Assembly: GCA_943704525.1 (NCBI GenBank)
Contig: CALSCQ010000540.1
Coordinates: forward strand, 1-18,195
Source of the DNA: Pigoraptor vietnamica
Taxonomy: Eukaryota; Opisthokonta; Filasterea
DNA: 18,195 nt
Direction: 5' to 3'
Shown: positions 1 to 9,188 of the stretch, one piece after another
Layout of the letters: each line of letters starts with the position of its first letter
Position numbering within the stretch: position 1 is the stretch's first letter
Notes under the pieces: generated by a model
Database searches by the model: none
Told to the model about the DNA's origin: nothing
Seen by the model: only the letters and a program-made list of their open reading frames with translations
Program-made: the position numbers and the translations under genes

Positions 1-115
<115 letters not shown>

Positions 116-538
116 CATGCGGTATAGTTTGCCGCATTTCCGCGAATGACGTCCGCAGTGAGGCCGAGAGCGCGCTGCGACAGTTCGCCCGCGCGCACAA
201 CGGCGCGGAAGTAGTCCATTGCATCTTTGACTGCAATGACGAGGCGTTCAGCCCTTTCACACGCACGGAATGCGACCATTTCGGGCATTCGTCCAGCGCT
301 GCGCGCCCGCATGGTGTGCCCAAGCAACTAGCCGCAGGGACGCACTCACATTCCTCGGTGTATGCGATGGCAACCACCGGTGCGGGGCCGTCGTCCTGCG
401 GTATCGGCACCACATCGGCCCAGTCGGGGCGGTTGCGGTAGAGGACATAGTCCTCGCCCTCGCTGTCGTCCGCCTGCACACACAGCCTGGGTCAGTGCCA
501 GTGCGACGCGAGCACGAAGGGAGGCGGCGACTAACCAT
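116..538 (-). CDS. FNTA: Protein farnesyltransferase/geranylgeranyltransferase-I alpha subunit, 5' part
   Basis: The alpha subunit is shared by the two cytosolic CAAX prenyltransferases, which attach farnesyl or geranylgeranyl to C-terminal cysteines of Ras-like proteins. Three coding exons are visible: 538-536 (ATG alone), 473-350 and 230-116, giving 80 residues; the rest lies left of the window. Introns are 535-474 (GTTAGT...GCAG) and 349-231 (GTGAGT...GCAG). Family landmarks include [20 protein letters not shown], then DGPAPVV, and, after the second intron, [11 protein letters not shown] followed by NAANYTAW, the first prenyltransferase-alpha (PPTA) repeat. Exon 3 ends inside the Trp codon at a GTGTGT donor that runs straight into the TG microsatellite. 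The start is chosen because splicing ATG to the exon at 473 gives [14 protein letters not shown] with no other upstream Met in frame. The gene is divergent from RMND5. Family call is firm; the ATG-only exon is an inference from splice signals. Confidence 0.88.
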
Positions 539-954
539 TCGTCCACTCTTCTCCTGTCACGGCGGTTACAAGCGGCTGTGCACGTGCGCTGTTTTTGAGG
601 AAGAAGAGAGAGAGAGGGTGTGTGTGTGTGTGTGGCTGAGCTGATTCAGTTTGGTGGCGTCATCACGACAAAACGGCAAATTCAACGCAACAGACTCAGA
701 AACAAACAGCGACGGCGCTGCACTGCCCTCCGTCCCTCCCGCGTTGCGTGCGTGCCACTGGGGCCTCTTGCTTGTCGTACACGCGTTCGCTGTCCCTGTG
801 TTGGTTTCTGTTTGGGTGTGTGCGCCCCTTCCCTCAATTTCGCGATCACCCTGCCCTCTCTGGTGTCCGTCGCCTTTCTCTCTTTTCCCGGGTGTCGCCG
901 CGTGAGCCGTATTACCACTGTTGCCACAGCAGCGCCGTGGCGGTGCGTGGCGCC
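539..954. promoter_or_regulatory. Divergent promoter region between FNTA and RMND5
   Basis: There is no supported gene in these 416 bp between two head-to-head start codons (538 minus, 955 plus). It holds a short AG run (605-616), a short TG run (about 618-634), a GCACGTGC palindrome at 580-587, and a pyrimidine-rich stretch on the plus strand from about 720 to 900 leading into the RMND5 start. Open frames here are shadows with no recognisable family match. I see no TATA-like box. The role as a shared promoter is inferred from gene orientation. Confidence 0.55.
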
Positions 955-2848
955 ATGGACGGCCTGCTGAAGGAGCACGAGCGCGTCGCCAAGCGGCAGC
1001 GCGTGGCCGCCGCGCGCACCGTCGAGGGCCTGGACCGCCTAGTGGGCGAGCTGCGGCAGTGCAAGGGGCGCATCCAAAGCGCCGCTGCGGACGGTGTGTT
1101 TGCAGTGCCGTGCGACGTGCTGCTCTTTCGCCGTATGCGCCCGGAAACAGTGTCTGCGCATTTGCTTGTGACTCACCGGCACTCATGCAGGGCCTGTGCC
1201 GATGGAGCTGTGCGAGGGCGAGGCAGCCCCGCGCACCCCTGCGGCAGGCGTGGTCGCGGCAGTGGACGCAACGGCGCGAGCAACGCGTGACCTTGTGGGA
1301 AAGATCCCAGGGGAGCACCGCGACTTGTACGGTGCCATTTCGAAGTTCGGCAAGGCCGTGGACAAGGTGGGTGGTGCGCGGCGCTCGTCGGAATGCGCCC
1401 CTGCTCACCCCCGCGCAATTGCCGCTGCTCAACCCGTGCGCGTGTCTCCTGCAGGCGTTCCCCGGCGACCTTGAGCGCATTGTGAGCCCCGACGCCTTCC
1501 AGGACTCCAAGGCGACGCTGAACGAAGTGGTTGCGAAGCACCTGCTGCGCCAGGGGCACTTCGGCATCGCAGAGTCGTTTGTGCGGGTGCGTCCATCTCT
1601 CCCCGTCACTTGCTCTCTCTTGCCCCCCGTCCCCCTCTTTTCTCGTGTCTGCCGACTCCCGTCTGCCGCCGCTCCACTGCGAGCGCTTCCTTTCCTCTCG
1701 TGGTGCCTTGTGTCTGTGTGTGTTGCTGCCGTGTTGACGGTGCGGGGGCGCAGGAGGCCGGTCTCGACCTCGAGACAACGAAGATGGGCCCTTTTGTGGA
1801 AATGTACAACATTATGGAGGCCATTCGCGCGTTTGACCTCCGCCCTGCACTCGAGTGGGTGGCCGGCGCGCGCTGGTGCTGGTGGCGGTTATTGTGGGCC
1901 GCACTGTCGCGTGTGCAGTTGCTGACTGGACCCTGTGCAAGGCAGCCTGTTGGGAATCTGCGTGTATGTGCTAACGACGTTCGCATGTGGGCAGCTGGGC
2001 GGCGGCGCACCGGGAGGAGCTTGCGGCTCGTGACAGCGCCCTCGAGTTTAAGCTGCACCGCCTGCAGTACCTGCGCCACCTCGCCCTTGGGGAGCGCGAC
2101 AGTGCCATCGCATATGCGCGACAGCACTTTGCGCCCTTTTCAAATTTGCACATGAAAGGTCGGTGGCGCTGTGGGGCCATGTGCGCACCCCGGATGCACT
2201 GACAGTCCCCCTCTTGCCTGCAGACATCCAGCGATTGATGGGTTGCCTCCTCTTCTACAAGCGGCTTGACAAGTCGCCCTATGCCGACCTCCACGATCCC
2301 ATCCACTGGACAGACATCGCCTCGGTGTTCACGCGCGATTGCTGCTCGCTGCTCGGCCTCTCCTTCGAAAGCCCTCTCTTCGTATGGTGGGTGCGTCTAG
2401 CGTGTCCCCATTTCTCACGTTTGTCTCTCACGCATCCCTTCCTGCTCGGATGCAACAGCGTGACTGCGGGCTGCATGGCGGTGCCGACGCTCCTCAAGAT
2501 GGCCGCCGTGCTGCAGGCCAAGGGCTCGTCGGCGCCCCTCTGGTCGTCCAAGGACGAGCTGCCCGCCGAAATCGACCTCGGCCGCGACTTTCAGTTCCAC
2601 TCCATATTTGCGTGCCCCGTGTCACGTGAGCAGAGTTCCGACGAGAACCCGCCCGTGCTTCTACCGTGCGGGCACTGCATTTGCCGCGTGTCTCTACAGA
2701 AGCTCTCTAAGGGTAGTCGGTGAGTGTCGGCGGGGGGTAGCTGGCGTGCAAAGAGAGCATCCACTAATGTCGCGGCGCGCGCAGATTCAAGTGCCCCTAC
2801 TGCCCGTGCGAGCAGACGCCATCGCAATCCAAGCCGATTTTCTTCTGA
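955..2848 (+). CDS. RMND5: RMND5/GID2-type RING subunit of the CTLH (GID) ubiquitin ligase
   Basis: This is a catalytic RING subunit of the CTLH/GID E3 ligase, which in yeast degrades gluconeogenic enzymes. The coding sequence is 955-1093, 1191-1366, 1455-1586, 1754-1854, 1995-2158, 2224-2386, 2459-2719 and 2785-2848: 1200 nt, 399 residues, close to human RMND5A (391). Visible in order are an N-terminal helical part; a LisH motif (LNEVVAKHLLRQGHFGIAE, around residues 115-135); a CTLH region with RPAL-DW and SALEFKLHRLQYLRHL; FTRDCCSLLGLSFESPL; KDELPAEIDLG; and a degenerate C-terminal RING running from FACPVS through LPCGHCICR to FKCPYCPCEQ and ending in IFF, as in animal RMND5. The related subunit MAEA/GID9 is less likely because of the ending and the spacing. 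The start at 955 has ACC/GCC-type context and gives the expected N-terminal length. The stop lies 22 bp from the stop of the convergent mutase gene. Introns 3 and 4 (167 and 140 nt) are the longest. Confidence 0.93.
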
Positions 2849-2870
2849 AGAATACACGCCATGCATGCAC

Positions 2871-5440
2871 CTACGGCACCAGCGATTTGCCGCTCATGTC
2901 GGGCGGCTGCGGCAGGCCCATCACGCGCAGAATGGTGGGCGCCACATCGCACAGCGCGCTGTCGGCCGTCGCGTTGGCAAACTTGTGCGAGCGCGACGTC
3001 ATCACAAACGGGACTGCGAGAGGGAGCCGTGAGCACGCGCGGCGTTTGCAACATCACGTTGTCCTGCGCATGTCCCACAACAACGCAACAAAACCACACG
3101 CGAGTGAAACAGGCAACACATACACAGATGCAACACGCGCACGCAACGCAACAAAACCACACGCGAGTGAAACAGGCAACACATACACAGATGCAACACG
3201 CGCACGGACCTGGATTGGTCGTGTGCGCCGTGTGGGGACCGCCAGCATCGTCGAGCATCTTCTCGGCGTTCCCGTGGTCGGCCGTCACAAAGAGAACGTA
3301 TCCGTTGCGCTCGCACGCTTCGTAAATGGCGCCGATCGCGGCGTCTGCGAGGAGGGCCTTGTGAGTCACAGCCACACAGGCGTGCAAATCCGCACAAACA
3401 ACATGCGCGTACACGCACCGGTGGCTTCCACGCCCGCAACAGCCTCGTTGAACTTGCCCGTATGGCCCACCATGTCCGGAGGCGCAAAGTTGCACATCAC
3501 GAACGGGTAATCGCGCGCGTCAAGCGCCCGCACGACCTGGCACACAATGCTGAAGCGTCAGAATCGCCCGCATTCAACACGGACCGCAACTGCCGATTAA
3601 CGCGCTGCGGCCATTGCATACGAAACATACCTCGGTGGCAACATCAGCGGCGCTCATTTCTGGCTTGAGGTCGTACGTCGCGACCTTGGGCGACGGAACC
3701 ATTTTGCGGTCCTCGAGCGCAAACGCCGCCTCACGGCCCCCGTTGAAGAAGAACGTCACGTGCGCGTACTTCTCCGTCTCTGCGAACAACCCGCGTCAGC
3801 GCAATGGACCTGGAAGGCTACCATGCTCTTATCGCGCGGCACTCACCGGCGACGTGGTACTGCCGCACGCCGAGGTGCGCAAGCCATTCGGCCAGGACGT
3901 TGTCGAGGCTCTGCGGCGGGAAGAGCACCGGAAAGGGGAACTCCTTCTTGTAGGTCGTCATGGTTGCAATGTGCTGTGGGTGCGTGGATTAGCCTCGCTG
4001 CTCGCGTCAGGCGCCCGCACAAGGACTGCGCCCACCACTCACCAGGCCCTTCACGGTCGCCGCGGTTTCAAAGGGCGGCTGGAGAAACGCCTCGCAAATC
4101 TCGCGCATGCGGTCGGAGCGGAAGTCGAAGAGGATGAGGGCGTCGCCATCTGCGCGCGTCACACGTCAGCAGCAGCACACGGCCTCATCCTAAGCTGGCA
4201 CAAAACGCACCCCGGATGCACCCCTCGGGATTGAGGACGATGGGCTTGAGGAATTCGTCCGTTTCGCCCGCCGCATAGCGTGCCTTGATCGCCTGCGGCC
4301 ACGCACGACGCGATGCGTTAGTGGAAGCACGCACACACGTTTGATGCGTTTGGTGGGGCAGCGGCACAGTGCGGCGTGCACGGTGTTGCGATGTGTGTTG
4401 TGCAGCGCTGTCATGCCATGCTTCGGCAGAATATCAACCACCGAGGCTATAACAAGCGCCAGGCGGCCACCCACCGCAACGGCGTCCACCGCACGCTCGC
4501 CGCTGCCGCCGATGAGCGCCTCCCACGCCACCTTGACGCGCTCCCAGCGCTTGTCACGGTCCATGGCGTAGTAGCGCCCCGTCACCGTCGCCACCTCACC
4601 GTAGCCCAGCCGCGCAATGAACGCCTGCAGAGCCTCCATGTACCCCACTGCGCCAGAGCACCCAGCACTGTGAGAGAGGTGCCATCAAGGCGCACCACAC
4701 CGCAATTCACTCACCGGCACTTGTGGGGCTCGTGTCACGGCCATCGCCAAAGAAGTGCACAAAGGCGCGGGGCACACCGTATTCCTTCGCTGCCTCGAGA
4801 AGAGCGTACAGGTGGTTGATGTGGCTGTGGACGCCGCCGTCGCTGACCTGTCGAGCCAACGTCAGGCCGCAGCCACACAGCAACAGTGCGAATGCTTCAA
4901 AACGGCCCCTCACGTACCAGACCCGCAAAGTGGACGCGGCCATTGCCGGCCTTGGCCTTGCTGAAGGCGTCCAGCAGCACGGGGTTCTTGTGGAACGAGC
5001 GGTCCTTCACGGCAAGGTCTATCCGCACGATATCCTGACGACAAAACAGGCATCATACACATCACAAATGGGCGTGTCCTCAGTGACGAGTGGTGACAAG
5101 GGATGCCGTGCACATTCGCACACAACGCACTTGGTAGACGACTCGGCCGGCGCCAATGTTCATGTGGCCGACCTCGCTGTTGCCCATCAGGCCCTCCGGC
5201 AGGCCGACAAACAGCCCAGACGCCTGCAGGGGGACCACTTGGTGCTCCCGCGTAAACTGAGGCATCCATTGCGCCTTCGACTTCGTCACAGCGTTTCCTG
5301 CGTGAGAGAGCTCAATGTCATCGACCTGTCTTCATCGGTTCGTATATCAGTCACCATCGCTCACCGGCGCTATCGGGTGCAATACCCCATCCGTCAATAA
5401 CAATGAGGCAGGCATTCTGCTTGACCGTGGCTGTTGCCAT
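2871..5440 (-). CDS. iPGM (gpmI): 2,3-bisphosphoglycerate-independent phosphoglycerate mutase
   Basis: This is the glycolytic and gluconeogenic enzyme interconverting 3- and 2-phosphoglycerate through a phosphoserine intermediate with two Mn/Mg-type metals (alkaline phosphatase superfamily), in the cytosol. Twelve exons: 5440-5365, 5297-5131, 5034-4918, 4847-4715, 4647-4475, 4292-4211, 4149-4043, 3973-3847, 3779-3631, 3536-3419, 3344-3210 and 3013-2871; 1527 nt, 508 residues (E. coli GpmI is 514). All signature blocks are present: LIVIDGWG (metal Asp16), [10 protein letters not shown] (nucleophile Ser66), [73 protein letters not shown] and [11 protein letters not shown]. The enzyme should therefore be active. 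The common FNFR-type block reads FDFR here. The start at 5440 matches the family length; an in-frame ATG at 5548 would add 36 residues. Intron 11 (3209-3014) carries a 63-bp tandem duplication. The gene converges on RMND5. Confidence 0.97.
3081..3206. repeat. 63-bp tandem duplication inside iPGM intron 11
   Basis: Bases 3081-3143 are repeated by 3144-3206 with no difference that I can see. Each copy contains CAACGCAACAAAACCACACG and ends in ACGCGCACG or a near equivalent. The second copy ends 3-4 bases inside the 5' splice site of iPGM intron 11 (intron 3209-3014, minus strand). The array lies wholly in the intron and doubles its length to 196 nt; most introns of this gene are 61-96 nt. Confidence 0.95.
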
Positions 5441-5585
5441 TGTGCACCCGCTTCCCCAGTCCTCTTGTGTGTATGTGGCCACCCCGATGTTGCCGTCAAG
5501 ATCTTCCAAAAGCGTCGCAGATTGTAACAACCAGCTGACTCTGCTCACGTGACATTTCTTGTTACCTCTCGACGTGTTCGTGTGT
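5441..5585 (-). promoter_or_regulatory. Presumed iPGM promoter/5' leader with TCACGTGA palindrome
   Basis: This is the sequence immediately upstream of the chosen mutase start. It carries a perfect TCACGTGA palindrome at 5545-5552 (an E-box/CACGTG site), about 105 bp before the ATG. The frame of the mutase stays open back to an ATG at 5548 that overlaps this palindrome, so the stretch could be leader or an N-terminal extension. Promoter role is inferred from position only. Confidence 0.4.
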
Positions 5586-5621
5586 GTTTACGTAAGTGCG
5601 TGAGTGCGTGCGTACGTGCTC

Positions 5622-5669
<48 letters not shown>

Positions 5670-5920
5670 TATGTGTGTGTGTATGTGCGTTTACGGTACG
5701 TACTTGCGTGCTTTCCGTGTGTGTATGCGTGTGTATGTGTGTGTGTTTACAGTACGTACGTGCGTGCTCGTGTGTGTGTGTGTGTGTGCTTGTGTGTGTT
5801 TTTGTGTGTGTATGTGTGTTTACAGGTGCTTTCCGTGTGTGTATGCTTGTGTATGTGTGTGTATGTGTGTGTGTGTGTGTAGTACGTACTCTCGTGTGTG
5901 TGTGTGCGTATGTATGTGCG
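5586..5920. repeat. Degenerate GT-rich block with higher-order repeat units
   Basis: About 335 bp of plus-strand GT-rich DNA containing a perfect (GT)21 run at 5625-5666. It is not a simple microsatellite. GTTTAC recurs at 5586, 5689, 5745 and 5818, followed in most copies by GTACGTAC or GTGCGTGC and then CCGTGTGTGTATGC. The 20-bp stretch 5708-5727 recurs exactly at 5826-5845. The long open frames across it on both strands encode only Cys/Val or Thr/His alternations and are artefacts. Alternating purine-pyrimidine sequence of this kind can form Z-DNA. It sits between the mutase 5' end and the ARMT1 3' end. Confidence 0.9.
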
Positions 5921-6224
5921 ATGTGCAAGCGAGCGTGTTCTGTATGTACATAAGTATACATAAAGTATAAATGTAGCAACTCATGCCTTATGGTGTATAG
6001 GTTGAACGTGCTCCAAGTGTGGGAATGAAGGCTCCTGTCCATAAGCCAACATAGAAATATAGAAATTCACCACGGTTAGGTATCGAAAAGGATGTACATG
6101 TAAGTAAAAAGATTAACAATAGATAGAGAAGTAGTCATGTTAGGTCATCACGTAATTAGAAAGTTGAACCACGCAACAACATATCAGTCGAATATAGGTA
6201 AAGAGCGGCATTCAATCGCGCAAT
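5921..6224. other. AT-rich intergenic stretch downstream of ARMT1
   Basis: There is no gene here. Composition changes sharply: by hand count, 6061-6120 has 19 G+C of 60 and 6121-6180 has 22 of 60, whereas a stretch such as 14161-14220 has 45 of 60. It follows the ARMT1 stop codon (minus strand, 6225) and so should hold its 3' UTR. I see no clear AATAAA-type signal, tRNA fold or coding frame. Confidence 0.6.
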
Positions 6225-8005
6225 TTATGTCGAAAGTCCACGACAAAGTTGAATCACACCGTATTCGCCGGATACCATCCAGAGTGGTGCGCTCTCCGTA
6301 AGTTTCTCAGCAACGCCGGCCTCAAGTCCCACAACGACGTCCGCCTTCAAAGTCCGCAGAGTCAAAAAGAGCTGTGGTTGAAAAAATCCAGCGGCGATGC
6401 CGAGCGGAGTCGTTGGCGTGTACATGCGATCGCCGACAAGCTTTCGATAGTTTAGATCTCCTTTGAGTATGACTAACGACGACTGCCGCAGCATTTCGTA
6501 GAGTCCTGGGGCGACGCTGGGCATCGCGGAGAAATCATAATGCAGCGTCCAAAAAATATCGTCCTCGAGCGACCATACTCCCTTCCTAAGATAGCGCTGC
6601 CACCGCTCCGCGCACGCTTGCGCAGCAGGCTGTCCAATCTGCCCGACGCGCTCAACTGTCCACGCGAAGTCGCCGCGATTCGCGTCTGACACAAACCAAG
6701 GACGCTGTTTCAGATGAAAGCGAACGGCGGACACACAGCCCGTCGCGACCAGCCAGTCCGCCAAACACAAATCAGCGACGAGTTCGTAACCGGCGTTGTC
6801 GAGCACGATGTCAACGACTCCGCCCGACGTCGAAATCCCTTTCAGAGCGGCGATGACGGCAACGATGTCATTGGAAACGATACGTTGCTTCAGCTGCTCG
6901 AAGTCGCTCATTGCAGCTTGGAGTTTGGCCAGGCCGTCGGCAGTTGCCGACGCATGCATCGACAGGTCCGACTTGTTGCTCCACAGCGAGAACTGCAACG
7001 TGCGTTTGCTCCTCAGAATAGGCTTTTCTCCTCTCCACACTGCACAGCGACATAGCATACCTGAAGGATCGCTTTGGCTTGGTCCTCGAAATCTGATGGC
7101 AGACGCCCTATAAACGATTGTAGTACGTCGCACAAACTGCCCACGCTAGCTTGCGCGGCAACAAAGGCTTCACGCTTTTGATCGCCAAACACGTCATACT
7201 GTGGGGAACGCAGAATATATTAGGAATCTATGCTCCATCACAGCGCGAAGACGGCCACGTACATTTTTCAAAGAGGAGGTCGACTGGAGGATCGCAGAGA
7301 CGCGGCGATACATGAAACATTCGGCAAAGAGCCACGGCGACTTGAACCACGAAGGCGTACCAACGGACTCGGCCACAAGAGGCCCTGCGTTCGCACAGCA
7401 CGTCAACATCCGTGTCTCATTATTTTGGCTAAATAGACAAAATTCGCAAGCAAGGTCGCCAAGTCGCACCGTGAATGTAAGCGTTCCACATGGATGCGTC
7501 TGGAAGGTCGTCGTCCAGATCGGCAAAGGGCTTGTCGTGCCACATTTCATGCTTGAGGGCCACGATCCCCGCCATAACCGTCTTCATGTCAGCCTGAACA
7601 ACAGCAGGTTAGCCCCGGCTGCAAATAGAGCTGAGAACGGAGAGATTGGACAATTGTAAGCTACCTTGTCCAGCGCACAGTCACGGGCATTCAATTTACG
7701 GCAGAAGTCGTCAATAACGCGCGTCAGAATCGTCGGGAGCCTGTGATTGGGCACATCAGCACATGCGCATGCTCCGCACAAATTGAGGCGCACAGCGAGC
7801 CGTCATGGACGCACCGTGTGCGCACAGTCTCGTACGCAAAGGACCCCTTGACAGAGGCGCTCAACCGCTGCGGCTGAGCAAACAGTAAGTCCACCGCCAC
7901 ACACACTACGAACCGCGAGCGCCTGCACGGGGGGACCCTCACCAGCGCAACGGCGTCCATTCTCTCGTCCGTGGATCCCTCTGTCGGCTTCGTTTGCGTC
8001 ATCAT
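6225..8005 (-). CDS. ARMT1: ARMT1-like DUF89 protein (damage-control phosphatase / carboxyl methyltransferase family)
   Basis: This is a DUF89 subfamily III metal-dependent protein. Relatives dephosphorylate damaged sugar phosphates, and the human member is also reported to methylate acidic residues of PCNA, so the cellular role is not settled. Exons: 8005-7943, 7873-7815, 7740-7665, 7593-7470, 7384-7263, 7198-7061 and 6992-6225; 1350 nt, 449 residues (human 441). Landmarks are GSFAYETVRTRLPTILTRVI, FKSPWLFAECFMYRR, FSLWSNKSDLS, IVLDNAGYELVADLCLADWL, RPWFVSD, KGDLNYRKLVGDR and LRTLKADVVVGL. Asp259, Asn260 and Asp297 align with the metal-site residues of the human protein at identical spacing. 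Met codons at 8005, 8002 and 7960 are all possible starts; 7960 has the better context. Exon 2 has tandem in-frame acceptors (exon starting at 7873 or 7867). Base composition is less GC-rich than in the neighbours. The gene is divergent from RPF2. Confidence 0.9.
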
Positions 8006-8149
8006 GCTCAGTGGGCCAGTTGTACGTTTCATGAACATTCCGCTCACGTGACGAGCGATCACCACGTGCAAGCGATGCTCCACTTGCGCAAAAAAGGCGA
8101 AGGTCATGCAGCAGGGGAAGAAACGCGCCTGTGTTCGCCCGCACCGAAA
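8006..8149. promoter_or_regulatory. Divergent promoter region between ARMT1 and RPF2
   Basis: A 144-bp gap separates two head-to-head start codons. It contains two CACGTG hexamers, at 8045-8050 (as the longer palindrome TCACGTGA, 8044-8051) and 8063-8068, only 12 bp apart. This is the tightest pair of such sites in the window. Promoter function is inferred. Confidence 0.5.
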
Positions 8150-9061
8150 ATGATCCGCACAGTGAAGCCAAAAACGCAGCGCGCCCGGCGTGCGTTGGAA
8201 AACCGCGCGCCAAAGGTCGTCGAGAACACCAAGACGGCGCTGTTTGTGCGCGGCGGGCGGACGAGCCAGACGGTCACCGCGGTGCTCCGGGACATTGCGC
8301 AGTTCAAGAAGCCCGAGGCCGTGGCGCTCCGCCGGAAGAATCCCTTCCACCCGTTTGAGGATGCGACGCCGCTCGAGGGGTTCTCGCGGAAGTACGATGC
8401 CTCGCTCTTTGCGTATGCGTCCCACTCGAAGAAGCGGCCCAACACGCTCATCGTCGGGCGCACGTTCGATCACCTACTGATGGACATGGCCGAGCTGCAC
8501 GTGGAGGCCGCCCGGCTGCTTTCGGACTTTGCGACTGAGAAATCTGCGCTCGGGGCGAAGCCGCTGCTGCTGTTTGCGGGGGATGCGTGGGAGAGGGACG
8601 AGGGCCTTGCGCGGCTGCGGAACCTGCTGACGGACTTCTTCCGCGGGCCCACGGTCGACAACATCAACCTCGCCGGCATTGACCACGTGATGCAGTTTTG
8701 CGCGCTGGACGGCCGCGTGTGCATGCGGGTGTACCGCGTGCTACTCAAGAAGAGCGGGACGCGACTGCCGCGCGTGGAGCTCGAGGAAATGGGGCCTGCG
8801 CTCGACATGCGCGTGGGTCGCACCAAGTATGCGAGCGAGGACGTGCTCCGGGAGGCGCTGAAGCAGCCCAAGGAGCTGCGGAAGAAGAAGGAGAAGAACG
8901 TCGAGTACGACGGCCTGCGGACCAAGTCGGGCCGCATCCACGTGCAGCCGCAGGAAATCGACCGCATACAGACGCGCAAGATCAAGGGACTCAAGCGAGC
9001 AGCGCCCGAGGACGGCGCCGATGCACAGCGGCGAAAGCGCACCCGAACCGACAGTGCGTGA
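8150..9061 (+). CDS. RPF2: Ribosome production factor 2 (Brix domain)
   Basis: RPF2 is a nucleolar 60S assembly factor that, with Rrs1, brings the 5S RNA-uL18-uL5 particle into the pre-ribosome. A single uninterrupted exon encodes 303 residues (human 306). It begins MIRTVKPKTQRARRALE, as in the family, and continues with the Brix domain over roughly residues 30-235: NPFHPFEDATPLEGFSRKYD, SHSKKRPNTLIVGR, LFAGDAWE, TDFFRGPTVDNINLAGIDHV, LLKKSGTRLPRVELEEMGP. The C-terminal tail is basic (GRIHVQPQEIDRIQTRKIKG, then KRKRT-like), consistent with nucleolar localisation. The frame is open further upstream, but conservation starts at 8150. It is the only intronless gene here. It converges on TMED, with 127 bp between the stop codons. 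Confidence 0.97.
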   Translation: MIRTVKPKTQRARRALENRAPKVVENTKTALFVRGGRTSQTVTAVLRDIAQFKKPEAVALRRKNPFHPFEDATPLEGFSRKYDASLFAYASHSKKRPNTLIVGRTFDHLLMDMAELHVEAARLLSDFATEKSALGAKPLLLFAGDAWERDEGLARLRNLLTDFFRGPTVDNINLAGIDHVMQFCALDGRVCMRVYRVLLKKSGTRLPRVELEEMGPALDMRVGRTKYASEDVLREALKQPKELRKKKEKNVEYDGLRTKSGRIHVQPQEIDRIQTRKIKGLKRAAPEDGADAQRRKRTRTDSA

Positions 9062-9188
9062 GCGCAGTTCCGCTGTTCCGTTGCGGCGTGGGCGTGTGCA
9101 AGCGCGTGGGCGTGGGCGTGCGGCGTGTGCGTGCGTGTTGTCGTAAATGCGTTTCACCAAGTGCGACAGTGTGCTTTAGTATGCGCTC

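Noticed and set aside
566-1609. Long open frame on the minus strand (347 codons) opposite RMND5
   Set aside because: It crosses RMND5 exons and introns, shows no family resemblance, and its protein is Arg/Ala/His-rich as expected from antisense of GC-rich DNA.
3081-3206. CRISPR-like or mobile-element repeat
   Set aside because: There are only two adjacent copies with no spacer, no terminal inverted repeats and no element genes; it is a simple tandem duplication in an intron.
2608-3510. 300-codon plus-strand frame containing a repeated 21-residue peptide
   Set aside because: The peptide repeat is just the 63-bp intronic duplication; the frame runs antisense to mutase exons 10-12 and through RMND5 exon 8 out of frame.
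5545-6042. Open frames of 90-165 codons on both strands over the GT-rich block
   Set aside because: They encode only Thr-His or Cys-Val alternations, the automatic translation of dinucleotide repeats.
5921-6224. A tRNA or small RNA gene in the AT-rich gap
   Set aside because: I found no cloverleaf-compatible arms, no A/B box pair and no snoRNA C/D boxes by eye; a covariance-model search would be needed to exclude short RNAs.
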